Below, in pieces: positions 45,201 to 56,100 of a DNA stretch of 64,000 nt. This DNA is from Lytechinus pictus. Lineage: Eukaryota; Echinodermata; Echinoidea; Temnopleuroida; Toxopneustidae. Numbering within the stretch: the stretch's first letter is position 1; every line of letters starts with the position of its first letter. Location of the stretch: contig NC_087258.1 in assembly GCF_037042905.1 (NCBI RefSeq), forward strand, positions 6,054,501 to 6,118,500. Reading direction: 5' to 3'. Position numbers and translations under genes: made by a program. Below the pieces are notes generated by a model. It was not told the DNA's origin. It ran no database searches and saw only the letters and a program-made list of their open reading frames with translations.

Positions 45201-46388
45201 TTCTTGTATATTTATATTATGGTTAAGTCTTCACTCCCGCTATCAAAATGCCGTCCCACCCCCGTCATCACATACAAACGTTGAGGAGGTTGTTCATTAA
45301 CTATGTGATGTACCTACATAATTATTTTTTAACTTACAGATGCAAAAAAATAAATGTAATAATGTTAAAGGTCAAGTCCACCCCAGAAAAATGTTGATTT
45401 GAATAAATCGAGAAAAATCAAACTTTCATAACGCAGTAAATTTCATCAAAATCGGATGTAAAATAAGAAAGTTCTGACATTTTAAAATTTCGCTTATTTT
45501 TCACGAAAGAGTGATATGCATAACTCAGTGACATGCAAATGAGACAGACGATGATGTCCCTCACTCACTATTTCTTTTGTTTTTTTATTGTTTGAATTAC
45601 ACAATATTTCATTTTTTTTTACAGATTTGACGATAGGGACAAACTTTACTTAACCATATAGTATTAAACAATGCTAATTCCACATGTTCAGGGAGGAATT
45701 AATAATTGTTTCACTTGACAATGAAGAAAAAATTCGAATATTTCATATTTGTTATAATAAAATACAAAAGAAATAGTGAGTGGATGATGTCATCAGTCTC
45801 CTCGTTTGCATATATATACCGACCAGGATGTGCATTTAACTGCATGTTTTGTGAAATGAAGCGAAATTTTAAAATGTCATAACTTTCTTATTTTACATCC
45901 GATTTTGATGAAATTTTTAGTGTTATGCTTGTTAAATTTTTCTATTTTTATTCAAATCAACTTTTTGTTGGGGTGGACTTGCCATTTAATGAATAATTTT
46001 TTGTCATTTCTAGCTAACCTTACAGAAAGTCATTACATACAAACATAGAGGATATTTCTCCATGAACATAATTATGATGGAATTAAATAATCGTTTCTTT
46101 TTTTCTATTAAAAAAAAAATGTAATAATGTTAAATGATTTGCTGCCATTTCTAGCAAACCTTACAGAAGTTGACGATGTCGATCCGGGTAATGCGACGGT
46201 ATCAACAGTGGAGCGGTATACGGGAAACACGGGACAGGGAACTATTAGAAGCCAACCAAAGTTACGTATCAACATGGTCCAGTCTTCAGTGTCTGGTGGT
46301 CGTGGGCGCCGCCATGATTCAGGTCTATTTTCTCAGAAGTTTCTTCCATACAGCTAAACTGACGCCCACGCAGAAACCAAGGTGCTAG
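32978..46388 (+). CDS. p24/TMED (emp24/gp25L, GOLD domain) ER-Golgi cargo receptor, 4 coding exons, 239 aa
   Basis: Family knowledge: p24 proteins cycle in COPI and COPII vesicles between ER and Golgi and sort cargo such as GPI-anchored proteins. Seen: exons 32978-33208, 42775-42895, 44595-44740 and 46167-46388 join in frame. There is a signal peptide (residues 1 to about 34, hydrophobic FLYISSTILLLLS). A GOLD domain covers about 45-130, with MPGGQECFYQ (C61) and AYQFC (C123) as the expected disulfide pair. A short coiled-coil stem covers about 155-195, with the signature RETRDRELLEAN. One membrane helix covers about 206-222 (LQCLVVVGAAMIQVYFL). The short cytosolic tail RSFFHTAKLTPTQKPRC has the diphenylalanine COPII signal but no KKXX. 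Stem and tail look most like the gamma group (TMED1/3/5/7). I do not assign a subtype. Intron 1 (9.6 kb) holds the giant palindrome. Confidence 0.92.
33490..33715 (+). repeat. C/T-rich microsatellite in TMED intron 1
   Basis: CTCCC, poly-C and CTCTCTCT runs of about 220 bp just outside the left palindrome arm. Confidence 0.9.
33880..36600 (+). repeat. Left-arm tandem array (about 385 bp period) with X-box motifs
   Basis: GTTGCCATGGCAAC-type motifs recur at 33888, 34051, 34203, 34437, 34590, 34831, 34972, 35206 and 35359. Spacing alternates near 150 and 235 bases, which defines a unit of about 385 bp with two motifs. Later units (36.1-36.6 kb) have decayed motifs. Each unit also repeats ACCTGTCCAT-like and GTTGCCTTGGTAAT-like blocks. 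Confidence 0.88.
35491..36065. mobile_element. TTAA MITE, copy inserted in the left palindrome arm
   Basis: A 575 bp palindromic element with ends AGGGGAATGAAACCTTTGGA and its complement, flanked by TTAA at 35487-35490 and 36066-36069. It is non-autonomous and fits a piggyBac-like TTAA target. The opposite arm has a single TTAA at the collinear position (40233-40236). Confidence 0.85.
37600..39550. repeat. Inner palindrome: tandem units of about 170 bp, direct then inverted
   Basis: Units carry CCAAGATGGCTTC, TCTAAAATGGCTG, GGACATAG, TTTTGGTGTCTA and ATGGTTTCAAGGGT in order on the left of 38576, and their reverse complements on the right. They are the same unit as at 0.6-2.2 kb. Confidence 0.85.
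39560..41840 (-). repeat. Right-arm tandem array (about 385 bp period) with X-box motifs
   Basis: Motifs at 39583, 39730, 39952, 40099, 40348, 40505, 40741, 40888, 41127, 41276, 41509, 41661 and 41822, with the same alternating spacing as the left arm but in reverse complement. The shared block ATTACCAAGGCAAC lies between motifs. Confidence 0.88.
42775..42895 (+). CDS. TMED-like coding exon 2 (GOLD core)
   Basis: Follows TTTCTCGTGCAG and codes LTSKDSKPSLNALVKGPRGI and onward to HHTTEYK. Length and spacing match the GOLD strand between EYQ and the second Cys. It ends AAAG|GTAGG in phase 1. Confidence 0.85.
43363..44137. mobile_element. Poly-C foldback element, copy 2 (TMED intron 2)
   Basis: Ends CCCTATCTTAACTGGG and the complement of CCCTTATTAAACTGGG, flanked by TTAA at 43359-43362 and 44138-44141. 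The interior block AATTTTGGAACCGCGTAC and the adjacent GTCTCAAAAG region match copy 1. Confidence 0.7.
44595..44740 (+). CDS. TMED-like coding exon 3 (end of GOLD, start of stem)
   Basis: Completes a Gly codon, then codes AYQFCIENNYKKYYVKYVKI and the acidic stem start KLEDDLQETYGNLS. It ends ATCG|GTAAGG in phase 0. The FCIENN segment fits the FCFDN motif of p24 proteins. Confidence 0.9.
45264..46169 (+). repeat. Tandem duplication of the TMED exon 4 acceptor region, split by a MITE
   Basis: Copy 2 is 46029-46169. Copy 1 is 45264-45368 plus about 45990-46028. Shared text includes CACATACAAAC/TACATACAAAC, ATGTAATAATGTTAA and TTTCTAGC.AACCTTACAGAA. The MITE at 45369-45985 splits copy 1. Confidence 0.75.
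45369..45985. mobile_element. Palindromic MITE with TTAA target in TMED intron 3
   Basis: A 617 bp element with ends AGGTCAAGTCCACCCC and the complement of TGGCAAGTCCACCCC, flanked by TTAA at 45365-45368 and 45986-45989. The two halves are inverted copies (TCATAACTTTCTTATTTTAC near 45880 against its complement near 45450). It is inserted in one copy of a tandem duplication. Confidence 0.8.
46167..46388 (+). CDS. TMED-like coding exon 4 (stem, membrane helix, FF tail)
   Basis: Follows CCTTACAG and reads KLTMSIRVMRRYQQ, RETRDRELLEAN, then WSSLQCLVVVGAAMIQVYFL and RSFFHTAK, stopping at TAG 46386-46388. A duplicated decoy acceptor lies 141 bases upstream. Confidence 0.92.
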   Translation, partial: KLTMSIRVMRRYQQWSGIRETRDRELLEANQSYVSTWSSLQCLVVVGAAMIQVYFLRSFFHTAKLTPTQKPRC

Positions 46389-49300
46389 AGCTAGAATTGT
46401 CTTTAGTAGATTCGAAAATCCAAATTTGAAATATTTAAAAAGTTATTATGTAGGGCTGTGTTTCATGAAATGACTTTGTTGAAACCACAAGTGACGATAG
46501 GAGTGGGAGTAGAATATTTAAGCCCCGGGCAGGGGACAACCGCCCCTATAGTTTTTCAAGTAATGATTAAAGAAGGGGCAGAAAAAAGGGGAGAAAAAAA
46601 GAATATAGAAGGATTGAGTAGCATAAATAATAGGGATCTGTGTCGTGTAACTTCATACACTGTAAAAAAAAATATTGGGTAAAATTTTACCAACACGAGT
46701 GTACTTATGTGTCCAGCTAATTTGGGGCAGTATTTTACCCAATACGGGAAGCATATTTCCCCTAAAGGTTAAAAATCTAAGTAGCAATTACTTTAGAATG
46801 GACAAAATTTTCATCACATTCGATAAATAAAAATCCCCAAAAGAAATGCCCAATGTTGGTTGGACACCTAATTACCCTCATGGAGCACTTTTACCCAATA
46901 AATTTTTGGAGCTTACCCCTATAATTAAATCGATACAAAATATATATGCCATCACGTTAGGTCATCTCCCCCCCCCCCCCCATCAAAATATTTTGGCGTC
47001 CCCCAGAGACGGCGTGCAGTATTTTAGCGTTGAATGCATCGCTCAAATATTATGTTTGCAATTAACCGCCATCATCATGATCATGAATGTGAGTTATTTG
47101 CGTAAATCAATGGCGCGTATTTCACATTACTCGGGGTTTTTTGTTACTTTAAATCTTAAATTTCTACTTTGTGAACTATGATGAGAATCTTTGTGAACTC
47201 TGATGAGAGTATAATAGTAATCGGTATAATATGCAATTCATCATGATTACATGAAACCAAAATAAATGAATAGATAAACGATGTGATTATGTAAATGCTT
47301 CGAATTATGCAATTTCGATCAATATATACTTTTCTTTTCTTACAATAATCTTCAAATCCAGTTATGGAAAATGAAAGTGGAATGCTTTTTCCCATGATTT
47401 TTTTTAATCGAAATTTTAAATTCAACCATTTTACATTCAGCAATCATTGTGATAACATTTATAGATATTTTTTTCTCGTAGAAACGTTATAGTAGAGAAG
47501 TACTCCGTTTTACCCTTTTTTGCATTATGACTCAGTAACGTCAGTATTATTCCTGCCTCTAGATATTTTTGATTTTTAAAACACTGTCAAATATGTTCTT
47601 ATAGCAGAAGTCTATTCAAGTATATCATTATATTGATCAAGTGCATAGTGTAAGTGTCTAGTGCCTAATCTGAATCTATGATCCTCATATTGATAAGTGC
47701 GAGTATTTTTAACCACCCGTCGATTACTCCATTGTATATAAAGATATTGGTTAACATTGATTTGACTTTGACATAAAAAAAAAAACCTGAGCTGTAAGAT
47801 TCAATGTTACACCTTTGTAAGTGCAGATATGATGTAAAAGAAGTAAATAAATAAAGAAGCCCTGAAATAATGCACCCGAAAATCATTATACCATGTATAT
47901 AGTGCTTCACAAAGGAAAAAACTCCGAGTCACCGATAACACCATCCCAAAATTATCCATACACTACGTGTTTTACAACAGGTGTAAATGTTAATTGATGT
48001 AAATGTTAATTTTCCCGTTACAGATATCTGTCTTGAAACTGTCTGTACGAACGTCTTTTATTTTCATTCAGGGCGTTTTTTTTTATAATCATACGAAGAA
48101 TACTAAGTACATCAACTTCTGTGCAATGTTGACCAATGTCTTTAAACACAATTTTAACCATGTCTTCCAACTATAAGTGTCTTTGTCAAAAGGGTTAGTC
48201 CACTAAAAAAACAAGTTGATGTTGATAAATTTTGTGCAATATTACTGGAATTCTATGCTTTCATTATCTTAAAATCTATATGTAATATTTCAAGTAAGTT
48301 TACATCTTTTTTATGTTACAAGTCTTCATAGATATCGCAATTTAAAATTCCTTTTTTTCACTTTAATCTAGTGTCATATTTTGTTTCATCAATATATGTT
48401 TCTTTCTACTTATGGTGCAATATTCTATGGTGCGTTAGAAGTGTCGCATTTCAGTTTAAAAGGTCAACTTGTTATTTATATGGGTTTTTCCAGTTTTTTC
48501 CCTCCGTTTATATGGATACATATTTGAAATTTACCTTTAATAGTCGTGGAATATTTTAATCTGATTTCTATGATTTCCGTCATTTATTTCACCGCTGATT
48601 AGTTTTCAAAACAATCTGTCATGAGCTCAAAGACATATAGTTTTAATGACAGTAGCTAGATGAATATGGATCATGATTATGTTTTTCTCTCTTTTTTCTG
48701 TTTCTGATTTCTTGCAATAATTAAAGCAAAATATTTACATTTAAAAAGGCTATTATTTTAGTGGTAATGGTAGTGATTGCGGTATGGTGATAGCTATATT
48801 GGTGGTGGTGGTGGTGAAGGTCGTGATGGAGGTGACAGTGATGATTATTGTACGTGGTTCATTTGTTGGTTGTGGCTGCTATGATGATGGCGGGAATGGG
48901 ATGGGTTGTGATGGAGATGGCGACGCTTGTGGTGGTGATTTTGGCGGCTGGAGCGATACCCCCCCCCCCCCTCATGATTTGGCCAGAGATCATAAGAGAG
49001 AGATATTAGAAGAAGATTCTTAAAAGAGAGAGAGAGATGTGTACTAGATGCATTATAATACATATATATTCCCATTGAGATCAAGTTGAGATCATCTCGT
49101 GTCATCAGCTTTAACCACGGAATCATCAATCATGCCTTGTAAAATGTTTTAAAGAGCGTCCTCTATTATGTTTTACCGTAAATTGAGCAAGTATTTCTAC
49201 AGAATAGCGTACACCAGCGGTTACCAAACTGTGCCCCCCCCCCCCCCTTCGTCGGACACATTTTCACGGGAACCTGCTCAAGAAACATTTATTTATTTAT

Positions 49301-52300
49301 TAATTTATCTATTTATTTATATATTTGTTTGATTATTTTTTATCATTCATTCATTCACTTATTTATCTATTATATATTTTAATTATTCATTTATTTACAT
49401 GTATATGTTCATGTTACATGATGAAATAAGGTGGATGGTAGTCCGATGCAGTTGTAAAAACTGATTTACAACGGAACCCTCCGTGCCAGACAAATTTTTA
49501 CGGGAAAGGGCTTCTGACATGGCGGTGACCAATGACCCTTTTTCCCTCATTTTTAATTTGTTGCTCCTCCTGTCGAGGTTTACCAGGTAGGCTGCTGGAC
49601 GTAGGCTTACATTGGTTGAAGTTGACTACTTCAACTCTTTCCAGAATGAAATGTAATTTTGGTAGACAGACCTCAAACTTTCAAGAAAACAATCAGAAGA
49701 CGAGCATTGAATTAAGGGCGTGATAAGATACTAGAAAAAATAACACAAGTAGAAATGGCACAGAAAGAGAGGATAGGGATATTCTCTGTGATAACAGGGA
49801 AAACAAGATAAATATGGCAAAGGCGGCACAAGGATAATTCGATGGGGAGCAACAAGACCTAAATGTGATGCCATTTTTCTCAATTGAACGATAGGGATTT
49901 TTTTAGTTTTCTTCCTGCTTTTTTTTTCCTCTCCTTTTTTCTTTCAAATATTGAAACTCGTAGGGGCGGTCACCCCCTGACCACCCCCCCCCCCCCTTCG
50001 TGGCGTTGCCCCTGTGGAAATGAAAACAATTACGAAAGCCCGCTGAGAGGTTGGTCATAAAGCCAAGCGGCATATCTAAAAAGTTGAGACTTGAGGAGAT
50101 ATCTATCGCCAGTAAAATTGAACTTAATTCAAATCTAATTCAATATGCCATTTAATTTTCACCTGATAATTTTGTTTATTTTGGTATTTTCAGCACCTAG
50201 AATGCCCCTACCACAGTAAGTCTTCCCAGTATCCTTGGTGTTGGCAAGAACGCCATATATCTCTTACATACTGTACATGTATTACCTCTTATGTGTTTAT
50301 TGGGTCTCTTCAAAAAGTCTCACCTATTTTGTTTTCTCTTCTCCCTATATAATATACTTATCATGACTTTGTTCAGTTGTGTGTGTCTCTGATCATAGTC
50401 TATTTTCTATATTCTCTAACCCCTCATTGTCACTCTTCCACTCTTACTCTCTCTACCCCCATTTCTCTGAAAATATCCCCCTCTATTACCGACACCACAC
50501 ACACACCACACTCTCACCCCCCCCCCCCCATCCCCTCCCTCCCTTTCTCCTTCGCTCAAACTCACATATCTCACCTTTCTGGGAAACTCTTATCCTTTCA
50601 CTATCATGTCTATATCGCTCTGTCGATGGAAGGAAAGTTACATCAGAGACCGTCATCCCCCCCCCCCCACTCTCTCTCTCTCTCTTCATCTTTCGCCAAT
50701 TCTTAAAGAAACAAGTGAAACTAGCTTGGCCTGCATTACGCAACTCAATATAGCAACAGTATTGACTTCGTGACATTAAAATATAAAACATTTTCTCGTT
50801 GAATCTAAGGTCACCTCAGAATAATGAATTTTAGTGAAATTTGATCTAATTTTATTATGAAATTGTACATATACATTTTGTAAGATATGTTAAGTTTCAA
50901 GGACTAATTTCATTTTGAATTAAGTATGAACATGATGAAATGACCGTTTTTATCTAAGTTGTTGGCTTGTAATGAACTTTCGCCATAATTATGTGTAATG
51001 AAATTCATAGAAAATGATAAATGACTGCTGATCGCCAATCATCCAAGTTTCATGAAATATGTCCTTATACCTATGACGCCGTCGTCGTCGGAAAAAGCGG
51101 TGCCAATGTTTCGCTTCTTTTATGCAGGCGAGGCAAAGTGTATTTGTTTTTAATCCATTAATCACAACATAATCAACCAAGAATAATGACAATGTACGAC
51201 AAAAGTTTTTTTTTCTGCACCATAATTCATTTATATTCATATAGGCACCAAACATGTTTTATATCAAATGAAACATATTTATCATACAATGAAAAATAAT
51301 CGTGAATCATTAAATCCTGGAGGCACCTATTACCTCAAAGATTAAACATTAAGAAATAGAATGTGCAATATCTCATACATTAACATGGCCACTAATAATT
51401 TACCCCCACACGCGTCCGCAAGTGCGCACATCCACATTTACAGACTTTCAAATAGGACGAGCTCCTTGAGCCACCCGAGGGAGTGTTTCATGAAATAAAT
51501 AGACGGAGATTTCATTGACAAGATGTTGTAAACTACTGTAAACCCATGTATCTGATTGGCTTAGAGCAAATTAGTCAGTAAAAGACCATAAACAAAACTG
51601 TCCATGAAATGCTCCTCAACAGATAACATGACATATCTCTTCACGAATCGCAAGTAAGCACATAATCATTTCCAAGGTCCGTTATAAATTTTCAATGATA
51701 TCTTTCAATGTTTGCTGTAGTTGCTCATCACTATCGCCTTTAGCAATGAATCTGTTCAAATAGTTAGCCATGTCATCGACTATTAATTTGAATTCACCCT
51801 TGAAAAACGCGTATCTCTGTAATTTGATGCAATTATTCAGCTTTGTTTGTCTGATTTATCTGTATTTCTTTTTTTTCGAATTAACCTGTTTATGATGGGG
51901 ACTTGGCATTTTAAACTCACATTGTATAAAGACGCATTATAGGAATAACGAACTGATATAAACTGATAACGATTACTGCGATAAATGTGATGATAGATAC
52001 AGGTGTATTAATGATTCATTTGTTTATGTTACTTTGACAAAATAGACGTACATTTCACTCCCACTCTACACGAATGATCATGCATTGAGCAAAAAGGTTT
52101 CCATAAACTAGTATAACACCAAAAGGTCATACCTACCACCCCCCCCCCCCCCATCCCCAATTCGCGCTCCTTATCAAATATCAAACTTCCCCAAGACAAC
52201 CTAAAACCTTAACCTCCTTGATATCTGATTCCTAATGTATTGATAAATCCATACTTTCTCGGAAATTTGAAAAACGCATGTATACCCATATACTTTATAA

Positions 52301-53158
52301 TTATATTTTCCCCATGCATTTCTTTATACTAATTTTGTTTTTAATCGAAGATAAATTCCTATTTACAACAACCTCTGCATTAACAATGTGAACAGTTTTC
52401 AACCCAATTACGTTAAACACTTCACGAATCACAATCATTTTACACGGGCTCACGTAAAATATCACCTCTCTCCTGAACAAGCCTTTGTAATTTGCAAGAA
52501 CTATATTTTTTAGATTTAAAAGCGAATAGGTCATTTTCCAAAATCAAGATCAACAAGATATATTTCTTCAATCAATATCCATAGAAGAGACGAAAACACA
52601 AACTTTACATTTTATTTTGTTTGACATATCAAAACAGGTGGTAAGTTTGGAAGATATTTACGTATTTACGCCAATAGCACAGGCAATATGATTCACTTAT
52701 TGACATTTTTCTATTTTGACATTACTTCATATTTAGCATCTTGTTCAATTCTTTCTCGCGTTTGATATATGATACAATTTTTAGAGCAAATTCTTTAATA
52801 CTTCTAATTTTAAATCATTTGACAATGTTTTTACCTTTTTCCGATTCATAGACAAATAAAAAATCAAATTCTTTAACGGCAACATTTTCAATTACTGTAT
52901 TCCAATTATCTGAATTTGCATACTCACAAGTTTGACTCCGATGGTATGAAACATCACTTTGCATAAACAACTTCAAACTTGCCTGTATTTTTTCAATTAA
53001 CAAGGACAAAGAAAGCCACAGAGAATAATTTCTTCTGTTTTTAACTGTATATTTCTTCAGGAATTATTCAACACTTTCGGCAGATTCTGAAGAATGTTTT
53101 AATGATAAAATTGATGAGATATGTCCTTCTTGCTTACAAGCCCAGCAGGCATTTTCTG

Positions 53159-53172
53159 GTTGCTACAGTAAC
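53159..53172. promoter_or_regulatory. X-box-like site, isolated
   Basis: GTTGCTACAGTAAC fits the RFX form with one relaxed position. A CAGCTG E-box lies about 30 bases on. It lies about 1.4 kb downstream of the ANKRD49 stop. Function is only inferred. Confidence 0.3.
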
Positions 53173-53644
53173 GGTGTTATGCTGACGAAAGTCAGCTGCA
53201 CTTTGCAAAGCAGTTAAGACAGTCAGATACTAGAAGTGTGTGTGTTTTCACAAGAATGGGAACGTCTTGCGAAGGATGGGCACTATTAGAAAACAGGGCA
53301 AAACCTATCACTTGTAAATGATGCTCTGATAGTTTGAGAAACTTGCGCCTACATCATCCTCATCCATACCATTTATTGTTCGCGGGAAGTGGATAACGTG
53401 AAATAACGTCAATGAACCCGACTTTTTTCCACATTTTTTACGAATGCAAGAAATCTAACTTTTTGTTAAACCGAAATTAAAAAAAAACTTGTTGGCGCTT
53501 TTGGGCTCATATATGTCAAATTTTGCGCATTTTTATAATCATGAAAATATGAATGATGTATCTGTCACAATAAATCCTTCACACATGGTTCGCAAACCCA
53601 CCCACACGCTCCAGTCACACCAAAAAAGCTGACGTCTAGCGACC

Positions 53645-53795
53645 GATTGTAATCAAAGATTAGCGATGAATAGCAATTATGATAGAACACTCCTGATTGG
53701 TTCCTGGTCAGCATTTTGCGACAGATGCGCGTGTAAACTTGATTATAATTGGTCATTTCATTTAGCGATTGATCGCTAATCTTTGTGTTACGGAG
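53645..53795. repeat. Small inverted repeat (AAAGATTAGCGAT)
   Basis: CAAAGATTAGCGAT near 53656 is mirrored by ATCGCTAATCTTTG near 53771, with GATTATAATTGG-like text between. Probable small MITE. Confidence 0.55.
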
Positions 53796-54531
53796 CCCTG
53801 GGGCCTGTTTCGCCGATGTGACTCTAGCTTTAAGCCCATGCAGACATTCGGTGAAAGCCGGTAATTAAAATGCCGAGAGCGTTAGAATTGGAAAGCACAT
53901 GAACATTAATGCACGTCATTATGAACCAACAAGCGCCGAGGGCCACATGAATAATTAAAAATGTAGCCATGGTAGTGGAGACAACACCACACTGTTAACA
54001 ATCAGAAGTACATGTCTTAAAAGGGCAATTGTAATCAATGTAATGGTAAACAGAACGGAAGACAAAGAGATTAGAATTGGGGGTAAATATGGAGAGGGAA
54101 CAAAAAGATAAAAGATATTGAGGAAAAAATGAATGTGATAAAGAAAGAGATGAAGAAATAAGGCAACAATAGAAATATAGAAATGAGAATCAAATCAATT
54201 AGGAAGATGGAAAGAAACTAGAAAAGAAAAAGATTAAATAAATGCAGAAAGGAGAAAGACAGGGGTGAATAAAGTGGACAAAAAAATCAGGAATTCATGT
54301 GAACCATCATACTTCTGAAGATAGATATCAATAACGAAATTTAAGCCAGTAACATGCAAATACATGGAGTTATTTCTCATGTAATTTTATCGAGCTGTCC
54401 GGCTTTTAACAGAGAATAAATTTTGGTGTAGTGTGATCAACAATCATTTCATGAAAATCTTAATACAGTTTACCGCTTTAATCATTGGTCCGTTAACATC
54501 GTCTTTATCTTGTACACAAAACCCGCTGGCG

Positions 54532-55605
54532 TCAGCTGGTGGAAGGTAGCATATGAGGGTCTTTTACCTCAAACAGGTAAACTAGTCTTCCTGTCCTTCT
54601 TGCTATATCATAAGCTGTTTCGTCCGCCGCATTCTTGAGTGTTGTATCGATGTACCGACTCAGAAGCAATAGGCTAAGTATCTCCTCCGATTCAGCACTA
54701 CACGCCGCCAAATGTAACGCCGTTTGTCCTCCATTCGTCATCGCGTTAACGTCGCAACCGGCTTGAACAAGAAGCGACGCAACGCACGGATTGTTCCAGC
54801 GCGCAGCACAATGTATGGGCTGCCAACCGTCAGAGGTGCGCGCACACATGTCCGCGCCTCTTTCGAGAAGGAATTCCACCATAGCGGTGTGGCCGTTGTA
54901 CGCTGCGCGGTGCAACGGCGTATAACCGTCCTCGTCCTGTATACTAATAAGAGTTGGTGTGGCCTCCAGCAAATCCTTCGCCGTCTCTATCTCATTATTC
55001 TCTGCTGCCCATAGTATCCGCTTCACTGGGTCACTCTCAATATCCTCATTAATCTTACTATCTTCCTCCGGGTCATCATCATCCCATACACTCTTCCAAC
55101 TGCCTCGCCTTTGCTTCTTCTCCTTCTCCGTCTCCATGATGTTCAACAACAACTCCGTGTCCCTCCTCGACTTCCTAGCAGCTTCCCCGTCCTCGTCTTC
55201 ATCATCGTCATCGACTTCCCCGCGGTACTGCCTCTCAAGACCAGCCTGGAAGAGTCTCTCCAGTCTCTCTTTATCAGATTCTTTCTTCGGTTCTAACTGT
55301 CCACTTAGATCCAGCTCCCCGCAGTCTTCAACCGTTATACAGCGTTCGGGTGTTGTCACATCCTCTACATCGATCTCAATACCCCCTACGGCTCCTTGTT
55401 GCTCGTCCTCTTCTTCCTTCTCTACTTTTCCCTCCTTTCTCCTCGCTAGCGCTTCTTCCTGTTTGAACGTCAGACCCGTTCCTATTCGAGGGACGCTCAA
55501 CCTCCGATCCGTGCGGTGTTGAGCGACTCGTTCGCGGAACTCTTTGTCCAAACTTTCCACACTCTCGCTCAGCTCCTTGGTTTTTTCACTGCAGACCTCC
55601 ATCAT
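54532..55605 (-). CDS. ANKRD49: ANKRD49-like ankyrin-repeat protein, single exon, 357 aa
   Basis: Family knowledge: ANKRD49 is a small nuclear ankyrin-repeat protein whose biochemical role is poorly defined. Seen: an uninterrupted frame with ankyrin repeats at about 193-225 (begins with the family signature RILWAAENNE), 226-258 (DGYTPLHRAAYNGH), 259-291 (DGWQPIHCAARWNN) and 292-325 (GGQTALHLAACSAE). A half repeat at 326-346 has the typical ending TAYDIARRT and YLFEV. The order and the linker residues match ANKRD49 rather than generic ankyrin proteins. Residues 1-190 are charged and probably disordered, with acidic runs (DDDDEDEDGE) and predicted helices. This makes the protein about 120 residues longer than human ANKRD49 (about 239). 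I chose the first of two adjacent ATGs (MMEVC). Codon use is balanced and GC is higher than in the flanks. Whether it is ancestral or a retrocopy cannot be told here, but the frame is intact. Confidence 0.92.
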   Translation of the reverse strand: MMEVCSEKTKELSESVESLDKEFRERVAQHRTDRRLSVPRIGTGLTFKQEEALARRKEGKVEKEEEDEQQGAVGGIEIDVEDVTTPERCITVEDCGELDLSGQLEPKKESDKERLERLFQAGLERQYRGEVDDDDEDEDGEAARKSRRDTELLLNIMETEKEKKQRRGSWKSVWDDDDPEEDSKINEDIESDPVKRILWAAENNEIETAKDLLEATPTLISIQDEDGYTPLHRAAYNGHTAMVEFLLERGADMCARTSDGWQPIHCAARWNNPCVASLLVQAGCDVNAMTNGGQTALHLAACSAESEEILSLLLLSRYIDTTLKNAADETAYDIARRTGRLVYLFEVKDPHMLPSTS

Positions 55606-56100
55606 GGTTAAACACTCAAGATGTTTCCTGTAATTGTCAGCTGCAAGTCAGCACATTCATCGGGTATCCAAACTTGAGAATTCAACAGAGAGCTGCTGCC
55701 ATAATGGTTTTCCAACGAGACTTACAATTGCAAATTATCATCAACTTTAATCATCAAAACATTTGCTTATATTTTCACGAGTTCCAGTAAGATGATGGTT
55801 TTGAAACGAGGATTAAACTCTGCTCTTCACTGCTATTCTTCTACAACATCCAAAATTACTTCATTCTTCATATCCTGCACGTAAACGGGTAGATAAAAAA
55901 TAAATTTACTCCAAGATGTTCACCAATCGTAAAGAATTGCGGCGAAAAGCAATTCGTCGGACTGGTAGGAAGAAATTAATCTCCTCGATGTGGCATCAAA
56001 CATCGCCCGATTGCTTCTGAGATGTTTGCCCTTATTCCGAAATTGGCAATCAACTGGTAATAAGGGGTCTTGGTCTTTCGAATTCCGGGTTTAGTAGGGT
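55606..56100 (-). promoter_or_regulatory. ANKRD49: Presumed ANKRD49 5' flank
   Basis: Directly upstream of the ANKRD49 start codon on the minus strand. No TATA box or CpG island is obvious, so the promoter is inferred from position alone. Confidence 0.3.

Larger units (their letters stand above)
46389..54531. other. 8 kb intergenic region, no gene recognised
   Basis: AT-rich. Poly-C runs occur near 46966, 48960, 49230, 49985, 50520, 50657 and 52140. A GGT/GATG-rich tract lies at 48760-48960 and an ATTTATTT tract at 49285-49400. The GC-rich repeat end seen at 1-530 recurs at 51077-51137. No reverse transcriptase, transposase or domain-bearing frame. Confidence 0.5.

Noticed and set aside
54959-55522. 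187 residue Ser-rich plus-strand frame
   Set aside because: It is the antisense shadow of the ANKRD49 coding region.
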